Of a stretch of 5,434 nucleotides of DNA, positions 1-4,536 are shown in pieces. Source of the stretch: Alphaproteobacteria bacterium. Lineage in GTDB: Bacteria > Pseudomonadota > Alphaproteobacteria > Micropepsales > Micropepsaceae. How positions within the stretch are numbered: position 1 is the stretch's first letter; the number at the start of each line of letters is the position of its first letter. The notes beneath the pieces are model-generated. The model had not been told where the DNA came from. It saw only the letters and a list, made by a program, of their open reading frames with translations, and searched no databases. Position numbers and translations under genes: made by a program. The stretch lies in contig PKWC01000217.1 of assembly GCA_003131925.1 (NCBI GenBank), positions 1 to 5,434 of the forward strand, written 5' to 3'.

Positions 1-23
1 TCTAAACGTAGGGGGAGTCCTCA

Positions 24-536
24 ATGAACAACCTTGCCAAAACGCTGCTCGCCGGTTCTGCGCTCTGCGCGCTGACAACCGCCCCTGCCATGGCGCAGAA
101 CGTTCCCGCATTCCCCGTTACGGCGCTGCATGCTGGCCACGTGGTCAACAAGACCAAGCTCCAAGTCCCTGGGCGCCAGCACCTGACCTATACGTTCGGC
201 GTTTCCACCTACATTCCGGCGGAACTCGATAAAAAGGTAAAGTTGCTCGACACGCTCTACAAATGGACCAGCAGCTTGAATTGTCCCTTGTCGGAAAAAC
301 CCAAGATCAAGAAGAAGCCCATCTACGGGAAGGTCGGCTTTTTCACTGAGACGTATTCGGAAGGCTGCAGCAGCGGCCCGACGGTGTACTATGGCAACAC
401 CTACAAACTCACGAATCCGGAGGGCGAAGGCAAGACCGACAGCTTCGTTTCCGCGCTTATCGGCAAGTTCCAGAACAACGGCGTGAAGTACAGGGGCAAG
501 CTGAACCTGGACGTCAGCGTCGAAATCGGGGAGTAA
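24..536 (+). CDS. Small exported protein of unknown function (170 aa)
   Basis: The start is supported by a strong Shine-Dalgarno sequence, GGGGGAG at 11-17, six bases before the ATG. The protein begins with a classical Sec signal peptide: Asn/Lys at the N-terminus, a hydrophobic core at about residues 7-20, and an AMA-Q cleavage site after residue 24. The mature part is about 146 residues, basic in the middle (KPKIKKK near 92-98) and rich in Tyr and Thr. It has just two cysteines, Cys87 and Cys115, which could form a disulfide in the periplasm. No lipobox is present, so it should be periplasmic or secreted rather than a lipoprotein. I do not recognise the family and assign no function. It ends just before a stretch of mobile-element debris, so it may be the last gene of the chromosomal segment to the left or cargo of an older insertion. 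Its upstream neighbour is outside the window. Confidence 0.8.
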   Translation: MNNLAKTLLAGSALCALTTAPAMAQNVPAFPVTALHAGHVVNKTKLQVPGRQHLTYTFGVSTYIPAELDKKVKLLDTLYKWTSSLNCPLSEKPKIKKKPIYGKVGFFTETYSEGCSSGPTVYYGNTYKLTNPEGEGKTDSFVSALIGKFQNNGVKYRGKLNLDVSVEIGE

Positions 537-543
537 TTTGCGA

Positions 544-586
544 CCTTGAGTGGCCTACTTTGAAATCAGAGTGGCCTAATTCGGCC
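544..586. mobile_element. Possible remnant of an IS21-family terminus (paired GAGTGGCCTA repeats)
   Basis: GAGTGGCCTA occurs at 548-557 and again at 569-578, exactly 21 bases apart (two helical turns), followed by another GGCC at 583-586. Closely spaced direct repeats containing GTGGCCTA are, from memory, typical of the multiple terminal transposase-binding sites of IS21-family elements. No istA or istB coding sequence is present in the window, so if this reading is right it is only an end fragment. The family assignment is inference from the motif; the repeat itself is directly visible. Confidence 0.4.
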
Positions 587-619
587 AGTACCTCAATTCG
601 CGGCCGATTGATACCTTGG

Positions 620-638
620 GTCAAACTGTACCACTACC
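620..638. mobile_element. Decayed or related copy of the transposon end, abutting the target site
   Basis: GTCAAACTGTACCACTACC matches the right terminal repeat at 3570-3588 (GTCAAACTGTAACAGTGCC) at 16 of 19 positions. Like that repeat, it is followed directly by GACCGTTG. A 7-base block TCGCGGC also lies at the same distance inside both ends (598-604 and 3548-3554). It therefore looks like the right end of an older, related element inserted at the same target, with the rest truncated or lying further left. Confidence 0.55.
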
Positions 639-646
639 GACCGTTG
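639..646. repeat. Left copy of 8-bp target site duplication (GACCGTTG)
   Basis: GACCGTTG stands immediately outside the left inverted repeat and is repeated exactly at 3589-3596 immediately outside the right one. Eight bases is within the range of duplication lengths made by IS1-family transposases, and the exact match points to a fairly recent insertion. Confidence 0.9.
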
Positions 647-665
647 GGCACTGTTACAGTTTGAC
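647..665 (+). repeat. Left terminal inverted repeat (19 bp)
   Basis: GGCACTGTTACAGTTTGAC is the exact reverse complement of 3570-3588. Identity stops at the next base. The repeat begins with GG and has TG at bases 6-7, the general pattern of IS1-type ends. The last four codons of the transposase (Val-Lys-Leu-stop) are encoded inside it, so the end sequence is constrained by both binding and coding. Confidence 0.92.
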
Positions 666-1517
666 CTTGGCTGAATTTTCGTAGGCTTCCACGAGCCGGA
701 CCATATCGTCCATTTCCCAGAGGGTCTTTGACAGGCCAGCCGCCATTGCCGGGGCCATTTTCACCGACGAATTGATCCGCACGAAATTGTACCAGACGGT
801 ATAGAGCGCGACCATGTGAACGTGGTTTGCAACCTTTTTTGAGTGAGCCGCCGTCAACCGCGTGAAGCGGCGCATGTGCTGGCGCATCTTCTGATTATGC
901 GTCTCGACAAAGGACGTGCTGACATACCGCGCATCCGGCCTGCCTTCGACCTTGCGGCCTTTGACGCCCGTGCAAACGCCGGGAGAATACTTGCGCTCGG
1001 GGCCGCCCAGATCGGCTGTCTCGCCGTAGGACTTAATCAGCATCGCGTAATCGATGCTACTGCCGAACGCTCCCTCTACCGCTTCCAGATAGGGTCTGTG
1101 GCCGTCCGTGGTGAGCTGGATACGATTTGCAACGCGATCCGCCACGTCCTGCATGAACTCGTGCGCGTAGCCCGCGTCACGCCCGCCGATGAGGTAGGAG
1201 ATGATCAGCTTGCTATCGCGGTCGATTGCGGTCCACGTCCACGCGTCGCCTGCATCGGCTGGCGCGGCTTTCGCCGTCGCGACAGTCGCGCGCTTGCAAT
1301 AATTAAAGCTCCATATTTCGTCGCACTCGACTCGCTTCGCATTCACGCCACGGACCGTCGCGTCATGGAAAGCCGCGCAAGCCTTCCCGGCCAATTCAAG
1401 CTGGCGAAGGACGGTCACGGGCGACACGTCCACGAGGCGAGCCGTTCCCCGGATGGAATTGCCCTCGCACAGGAGGTGGAGGATTTGGCGGCGTTTCTCG
1501 AAGGGCAGCTTGTTCAT
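654..1517 (-). CDS. IS1-family-like DDE transposase (287 aa)
   Basis: This enzyme should cut and join the element's ends. Residues about 10-42 form a helix-turn-helix (GTARLVDVSPVTVLRQL) for end binding. The catalytic domain follows with the IS1-type triad: Asp66 in CDEIWSF, Asp138 in TTDGH, and Glu205 in FVETHNQ. The downstream basic block MRQHMRRFTRLT and SKKVANH aligns by eye with the E-H-N-L-R-Q-H...SKS region of classical IS1 InsB. Unlike IS1, it is one uninterrupted frame, longer than the roughly 230-residue InsAB' fusion, and lacks the N-terminal zinc finger, suggesting the single-ORF IS1 subgroup. The frame is intact and all three acidic residues are present, so it is probably active. 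No Shine-Dalgarno sequence precedes the ATG, and a promoter ends within about 7 bases of it, suggesting a leaderless message. Confidence 0.9.
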   Translation of the reverse strand: MNKLPFEKRRQILHLLCEGNSIRGTARLVDVSPVTVLRQLELAGKACAAFHDATVRGVNAKRVECDEIWSFNYCKRATVATAKAAPADAGDAWTWTAIDRDSKLIISYLIGGRDAGYAHEFMQDVADRVANRIQLTTDGHRPYLEAVEGAFGSSIDYAMLIKSYGETADLGGPERKYSPGVCTGVKGRKVEGRPDARYVSTSFVETHNQKMRQHMRRFTRLTAAHSKKVANHVHMVALYTVWYNFVRINSSVKMAPAMAAGLSKTLWEMDDMVRLVEAYENSAKVKL

Positions 1518-1524
1518 GCGCTAT

Positions 1525-1553
1525 TCAATATGGACAAAATGCCATTTTGTCAA
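1525..1553 (-). promoter_or_regulatory. Transposase promoter with a perfect 19-bp palindrome between -35 and -10
   Basis: Reading the minus strand, TTGACA (1548-1553) and TATTGA (1525-1530) are separated by 17 bases, a near-consensus sigma-70 promoter. Inside it lies the perfect palindrome GACAAAATG-C-CATTTTGTC (plus-strand order, 1533-1551), overlapping the -35 box and filling most of the spacer. That placement is typical of a repressor operator. The predicted transcription start falls at or within a base or two of the ATG at 1517. Confidence 0.65.
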
Positions 1554-1580
1554 GCATAGATGCCTAATTTAACAAGCTAC

Positions 1581-1610
1581 TTGACTAAGTTAAGCCTATA
1601 GTTGCATAAG
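1581..1610 (+). promoter_or_regulatory. Probable promoter of the AAA+ ATPase gene
   Basis: TTGACT (1581-1586) and CATAAG (1605-1610), 18 bases apart, form a plausible sigma-70 promoter about 30 bases upstream of the ATPase start. An imperfect palindrome (CTTGACT-A-AGTTAAG, 1580-1594, 6 of 7 pairs) covers the -35 box. It faces away from the transposase promoter, so both lie in a 124-bp divergent control region (1518-1641). Confidence 0.45.
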
Positions 1611-1641
1611 TAGCGCACAAACTTAGAGGTCAGGAAGCCGA

Positions 1642-2856
1642 ATGTCGCTTTTCCCTCCATCGAGCGGGACAACGCCCTCGACGCCAGAAGATTGGCGGTC
1701 ACGGGATTGGGAGATTCAGGACCTATTCAGTCCGGCTGCGCCGATAAGTGAGGCGTCATTAGTCGCTGGCAGACGATCACAAATTCAACGCTTAGGCGAT
1801 GCAGTTTTTGAGAAAGGCCGACACGCGATTCTTTTCGGGGAAAGGGGCGTCGGTAAAACATCAGTTGCAAACACCTTTCATATGACTTTCGCGGGCATCA
1901 AAAGCATAGCATCGATTCGAAAGGCTGCATTCCCTAGTGATACCTTCACCACTCTATGGCGGCGTATTTTTCACGAAATGGAGATCGACGGCGAGCGAGT
2001 GAGTTCCCGACACCAGGGAGAAATAACGCCAGATGATGTAGTACGAGAGCTAGGCAATTTTAGTCTCAACACCCTTCCTATCATAATATTGGATGAGTTT
2101 GACAAATTGGCCGATGTAGCCTCGAAGCGGCTAATTTCGCATACGATAAAATCCATGTCGGACGACAGAGCTAATATGGCTACCATTGTAATTGTCGGCG
2201 TTGCGGAAGATGTCAACCTATTGATTGAGGAACACGCTTCAATTTCACGGAACATTGCGGAAATCAAAATGCCGCGTATGACCGAAGAGGAAATGAACGG
2301 CATCCTTGATCTGCGGTACCCGAGAGTCGGAATTACGATTCAGGATGATGCCAGACACGTTATCATAAGCCTCTCGCGCGGGCTGCCAGAATATGTTCAT
2401 TTTCTTGGCCGTGATGCTGCGCGTAACGCGATAAAATCGCAGCGTTTAGTGGTGCAGAGAGCCGATGCTCTTGTCGCGATAGACGGCATGGTCAAGAATT
2501 CTGACCAAACGACTGATGAGGCATACTCAAAGGCAGTCTTGAGCAACAAACGAAATAATTTGTATAGGCAGGTGCTATTGGCTTGCGCGATTGCCAAGAG
2601 AGACGACCTTGGGCGCTTTATCCCGTCGGATGTGTTACCGCCGCTTACCAAAATCCTCGGGCGCAATATCAAAATCGCGAATTTCTTCCCTCACTTAGAA
2701 GCATTCTGCGAGACAGAACGTGGGGCGATTTTGGAAAAAAAGGGGGCTCCTAAAGCGTACAAATATCGATTCAAGGAGCCCAAAATGCAGCCGTATGTCG
2801 TTATGCGAAGCTTTACGGATCAGCTTCTGCCGCCAGAAGACATTATGGAACTTTAG
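1642..2856 (+). CDS. AAA+ ATPase with C-terminal winged-helix-like region, Orc1/Cdc6-like layout (404 aa)
   Basis: A Shine-Dalgarno AGGA (1632-1635) lies six bases before the ATG. The P-loop is GERGVGKT (66-73). Walker B is IIILDEFDK (147-155, Asp151-Glu152). Sensor 1 is in TIVIVGVAED (181-190), an arginine-finger candidate is Arg203 (SISRN), and a sensor-2 type helix starts at SRGLPEYV (245-252). Residues about 305-390 resemble a winged helix: YRQVLLACAIAK as a helix, then RGAILEKKG...YKYRF as the wing. This order (leader with a GR box, AAA+, winged helix) matches Orc1/Cdc6-type ATPases, which bind DNA; that match is family knowledge, not a search result. No nuclease, TIR or membrane segment is seen. 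It is an intact gene inside the transposon, A+T-rich relative to the host, and its last 14 bases overlap the convergent small gene. Possible roles are target selection in transposition (as for TnsC, TniB, IstB or MuB) or an independent passenger such as a defence ATPase. Confidence 0.85.
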   Translation: MSLFPPSSGTTPSTPEDWRSRDWEIQDLFSPAAPISEASLVAGRRSQIQRLGDAVFEKGRHAILFGERGVGKTSVANTFHMTFAGIKSIASIRKAAFPSDTFTTLWRRIFHEMEIDGERVSSRHQGEITPDDVVRELGNFSLNTLPIIILDEFDKLADVASKRLISHTIKSMSDDRANMATIVIVGVAEDVNLLIEEHASISRNIAEIKMPRMTEEEMNGILDLRYPRVGITIQDDARHVIISLSRGLPEYVHFLGRDAARNAIKSQRLVVQRADALVAIDGMVKNSDQTTDEAYSKAVLSNKRNNLYRQVLLACAIAKRDDLGRFIPSDVLPPLTKILGRNIKIANFFPHLEAFCETERGAILEKKGAPKAYKYRFKEPKMQPYVVMRSFTDQLLPPEDIMEL

Positions 2857-3091
2857 ACTTTCCTTGTTCCGACCATCTTGTCTTCGCGGCCTTTCTGGCA
2901 ATTTCAGTCCGCTTGGATGGCGTCAACGTTGCCGCCCTCGCGGCCGCCCCCTTCTTACCAGCAGATGATCGCACGGTGATCTTGGCTTCCTTTGGCTTTT
3001 CCTCAATCTCCCCCGTTGCGATCCGCATGACGTGGACGGCGTTGCCGATGACATCGGCGGGGCGTTTTTGACCTTTGGGTCCCTTAGGCAT
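2843..3091 (-). CDS. Small basic protein, MPKGPKGxKRPADVIG family (82 aa)
   Basis: I choose the ATG at 3091, although the frame is open to 3259. The N-terminus MPKGPKGQKRPADVIGNAV is one I recall from many small uncharacterised alphaproteobacterial proteins, and the upstream extension does not look like protein. The C-terminal half is Ala/Lys/Arg-rich (GKKGAAARAATLTPSKR, then EIARKAAKTRW at 63-73), similar to KGG-like small basic proteins, so nucleic-acid binding is possible but unproven. The start overlaps the end of the upstream gene by 8 bases (3084-3091), implying translational coupling, with an AGGT seven bases before the ATG. The 3' end overlaps the convergent ATPase gene by 14 bases, so the two transcripts are complementary there. 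Function is unknown. Confidence 0.72.
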   Translation of the reverse strand: MPKGPKGQKRPADVIGNAVHVMRIATGEIEEKPKEAKITVRSSAGKKGAAARAATLTPSKRTEIARKAAKTRWSEQGKSKVP

Positions 3092-3317
3092 CTTCGGACC
3101 TGTAAATGACGGTGTAGCCTTTGCCGAAGGCCGCACGAACGTGGAAATGGTAAGGCATATCACCGAATATCCCGTTTCGCGCCTCGCGGATTGCTTCCTC
3201 GCTTCCATTGGCCTTGACTCGAAAACTGCTTTTTCGGAAGCCGCCCGCATAGGCTGCATTCGGGAAAAAGCAGTCCACCATGTAGTGCGATGTGCGACCT
3301 TGGGGTCCCTTGGGCAT
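3069..3317 (-). repeat. Duplicated 23-bp gene-start segment (3069-3091 and 3295-3317)
   Basis: The first 23 bases of the two minus-strand small genes match at 20 of 23 positions; both start ATGCC(T/C)AAGGGACCC and encode MPKGP(K/Q)G. The copies lie in direct orientation, 226 bases apart. Beyond them the proteins diverge completely. Homology through recombination at this segment, or a conserved N-terminal tag, would explain it. Confidence 0.75.
3084..3317 (-). CDS. Small protein of unknown function, MPKGPQG start (77 aa)
   Basis: The ATG at 3317 is chosen because the first seven residues (MPKGPQG) and their DNA match the start of the next gene. The ribosome site is weak, only GAGA about 10 bases upstream, and Met13 (MVDCFF) is a possible alternative start. 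The rest contains FRVKANGSEEAIREARNGI (33-51), which reads as a beta strand then an amphipathic helix, and a C-terminal strand pair (YHFHVRAAF, YTVIYRS). This suggests a small alpha/beta fold; no membrane segment or catalytic motif is evident. It ends 8 bases inside the downstream 82-aa gene, so the two form a coupled pair. Its start lies 37 bases from the divergent membrane-protein gene. I do not recognise the family. Confidence 0.65.
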   Translation of the reverse strand: MPKGPQGRTSHYMVDCFFPNAAYAGGFRKSSFRVKANGSEEAIREARNGIFGDMPYHFHVRAAFGKGYTVIYRSEDA

Positions 3318-3354
3318 GGGGCTAGTATCTCACAGAGAAAACGCGGTGGCGACG

Positions 3355-3570
3355 ATGAAAGTAATGGGCGCTTGGGCCGCTGCTGGCAACGGCGCGTTGG
3401 CCGGGGTGGCGTGGGTTATATTTGAAATGACAGACGCATCCATGCATGGCGATACCCACGAGCAAATTGGTTCAAGTCCCGGCCCGATTGGATGGGTCGT
3501 CGGGGCTATTATAGCAGGGTCTTTAGCCCTCTTTGTCGCTCGAAATATCGCGGCAATGTTTAGCGACTAG
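3355..3570 (+). CDS. Small two-helix membrane protein (71 aa)
   Basis: I choose the ATG at 3355, which has a weak GGTGG five bases upstream; the frame also opens at an ATG at 3292, but that part overlaps the divergent small gene and does not look coding. Two hydrophobic segments are visible, about residues 6-24 (AWAAAGNGALAGVAWVIFE) and 45-66 (IGWVVGAIIAGSLALFVARNI). They are joined by a polar, His/Asp-containing loop (MTDASMHGDTHEQIGSSPG). Glycine- and alanine-rich helices of this size fit a small inner-membrane protein. The TAG stop at 3568-3570 shares its G with the first base of the right inverted repeat. No terminator is seen before pyrF, so transcription may run on into it. Function is unknown; a toxin- or holin-like role is only a possibility. 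Confidence 0.6.
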   Translation: MKVMGAWAAAGNGALAGVAWVIFEMTDASMHGDTHEQIGSSPGPIGWVVGAIIAGSLALFVARNIAAMFSD

Positions 3571-3588
3571 TCAAACTGTAACAGTGCC
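3570..3588 (-). repeat. Right terminal inverted repeat (19 bp)
   Basis: GTCAAACTGTAACAGTGCC is the exact reverse complement of the left repeat at 647-665. It begins at the last base of the membrane-protein stop codon and is followed at once by the target duplication. Confidence 0.92.
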
Positions 3589-3596
3589 GACCGTTG
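3589..3596. repeat. Right copy of 8-bp target site duplication (GACCGTTG)
   Basis: Exact copy of 639-646. Its last three bases (TTG, 3594-3596) join the next three (ACA) to make a consensus TTGACA box upstream of pyrF. Confidence 0.9.
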
Positions 3597-3623
3597 ACAT
3601 GACTCGCGCAAAGTTGCACTAAA
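3594..3623 (+). promoter_or_regulatory. Probable pyrF promoter, -35 box built across the insertion boundary
   Basis: TTGACA at 3594-3599 is a consensus -35 box. Eighteen bases later ACTAAA (3618-3623) is a weak -10 candidate. Its start point would fall close to the ATG at 3635, which has no visible Shine-Dalgarno sequence, so a short or leaderless message is possible. The -10 match is only three of six, hence the modest confidence. Confidence 0.4.
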
Positions 3624-3634
3624 CCTCTTCAGCC

Positions 3635-4354
3635 ATGCTCTCTGCAAAAGCGATCCCGGCCCAAGAAAGGCTGATCCACGCGCTCGACCTTCCCGATGTC
3701 GAGGAAGCGAGGCGGCATGTCGAGCGTCTCGGCGACGCGGTAAGCTTCTACAAGGTCGGCCTCGAAATCTTCATGACGGGTCATGGATACCCGCTCATCG
3801 ACTGGCTCAACGACCGCGGGAAGAAAATCTTCGTCGACCTGAAATTCTTCGACGTGCCCAACACGGTCCGCTCGGCGGTGCGCCAGCTAAAGGGGCGCCA
3901 TGCCGCCTTCGCGACCGTGCATGGCAATGACGAAATCCTCCGGGTCGCGGCGGCGGAAAAGAACGAGGTGAAGATTCTCGCGGTGACGGTTCTCACCAGC
4001 CTCGACAACGCCGATCTCAAATCGCTCGGTTTCCAGGTCGATACGTCGCAACTCGTGCTGTCGCGGGCGCGGCGCGCGCTTGCGCTCGGCTGCGACGGGG
4101 TCATTTCTTCGGGGCTGGAAGCGAAGAACCTCCGCGCCGAACTGGGCGAGAACTTCCTCGTCGTCGTGCCGGGAATCCGCCCCGTCGAGAACCGCGACAC
4201 CGACGACCAGAAGCGCACCGTCGATGTCGAGGAAGCGTTCGCGAACGGCGCCGACTACATCGTCGTCGGCCGCCCCATCCGCGCCGCCGCCGATCCGCGC
4301 GCTGCAACGCTCGCGATCCAGAAGCGCATCGCGGATCTCTTCGCCGGGAAATAG
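3635..4354 (+). CDS. pyrF: Orotidine 5'-phosphate decarboxylase (239 aa)
   Basis: The enzyme converts OMP to UMP, the last step of de novo pyrimidine synthesis, in the cytoplasm. The hallmark DxKxxD motif is present as FVDLKFFDVPNT (Asp68, Lys70, Asp73). Lys40 in YKVGLEIF and Asp18 in HALDLPD complete the active site. PGIRP (179-183) and VGRPI (211-215) are the phosphate-binding segments of the (beta/alpha)8 barrel, including Arg213. Length is normal for the short bacterial form. The ATG at 3635 is the first possible start, because an in-frame TAA lies at 3620-3622. No Shine-Dalgarno sequence is visible. The gene is convergent with pyrE, which supplies its substrate, and lies 46 bases beyond the right end of the transposon; the insertion leaves the coding sequence untouched. 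Confidence 0.96.
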   Translation: MLSAKAIPAQERLIHALDLPDVEEARRHVERLGDAVSFYKVGLEIFMTGHGYPLIDWLNDRGKKIFVDLKFFDVPNTVRSAVRQLKGRHAAFATVHGNDEILRVAAAEKNEVKILAVTVLTSLDNADLKSLGFQVDTSQLVLSRARRALALGCDGVISSGLEAKNLRAELGENFLVVVPGIRPVENRDTDDQKRTVDVEEAFANGADYIVVGRPIRAAADPRAATLAIQKRIADLFAGK

Positions 4355-4397
4355 TGCCTGGTCCGCCCTGCAGGTAGAGCAAGCGCAAGACTTCTCG

Positions 4398-4415
4398 TTT
4401 CCTCCCCCAACGTGG
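4398..4415 (-). repeat. Truncated inverted copy of the intergenic palindrome
   Basis: TTTCCTCCCCCAACGTGG is the exact reverse complement of 4481-4498, that is, 18 bases of the opposite-strand reading of the full palindrome at 4471-4499. The continuation differs, so this is a half copy in inverted orientation, about 65 bases upstream of the full one. Confidence 0.7.
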
Positions 4416-4470
4416 CTACCGTTGGCACACTTCGTTTCATGTTTCAGTCGGTGCTGACCACGCGCTCCAA

Positions 4471-4499
4471 TTTTCCTCCCCCACGTTGGGGGAGGAAAA
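4471..4499. repeat. Perfect 29-bp palindromic repeat between pyrF and pyrE
   Basis: Arms of 13 bases (TTTTCCTCCCCCA and its exact reverse complement) enclose a 3-base CGT loop. It sits midway between two convergent genes, 38 bases from the pyrE stop, where it could form a strong hairpin in either transcript and limit read-through. It lacks a T-tract after the stem on either strand, so it is not a standard intrinsic terminator. A REP-like dispersed element is more likely. The rest of 4355-4536 shows no gene. Confidence 0.75.
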
Positions 4500-4536
4500 C
4501 AGGGTGCGCGCGATTTAATCTGATCGCATCTGCGTT

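Larger units (their letters stand above)
647..3588. mobile_element. Cargo-carrying IS1-like transposon, 2,942 bp, with intact ends
   Basis: The element is bounded by perfect 19-bp inverted repeats (647-665 and 3570-3588), flanked by an 8-bp direct repeat. Inside are an IS1-like transposase (minus), an AAA+ ATPase (plus), two overlapping small genes (minus) and a small membrane protein (plus). Gene packing is extreme: the transposase stop lies inside the left repeat, and the membrane-protein stop uses the first base of the right repeat. The cargo is visibly A+T-richer than the host genes: 2041-2100 has 23 G+C of 60, while 4141-4200 in pyrF has 40 of 60. IS1-family elements are normally bare insertion sequences of under about 1.2 kb, so the extra 2 kb is unusual. 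The boundaries are seen directly; the assignment of all internal genes as cargo follows from them. Confidence 0.9.

Noticed and set aside
843..1559. Long plus-strand open frame (238 codons) opposite the transposase
   Set aside because: It is antisense to a gene with all IS1-type catalytic motifs, has no recognisable domain, and reads as low-complexity Arg/Ala-rich translation of the opposite strand.
1642..2856. ATPase as the IstB helper of the IS21-like remnant at 544-586
   Set aside because: It lies inside the perfect inverted repeats of the IS1-like element, and at 404 residues with an extra C-terminal domain it is much longer than IstB.
3092..3259. N-terminal extension of the 82-aa small gene to an ATG at 3259
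   Set aside because: The extension lies antiparallel in frame to nothing recognisable and overlaps the 77-aa gene almost fully, whereas the ATG at 3091 begins a family-like MPKGPKG sequence with a ribosome site.
4080..4457. Plus- and minus-strand open frames overlapping the pyrF 3' half
   Set aside because: They are Ser/Arg/Pro-rich shadows typical of high-G+C DNA in alternative frames of a real gene.
4471..4499. Standard rho-independent terminator for pyrF or pyrE
   Set aside because: The stem is perfect, but no T-tract follows it on either strand; the terminal T and A runs are part of the stem. It is kept as a palindromic repeat only.
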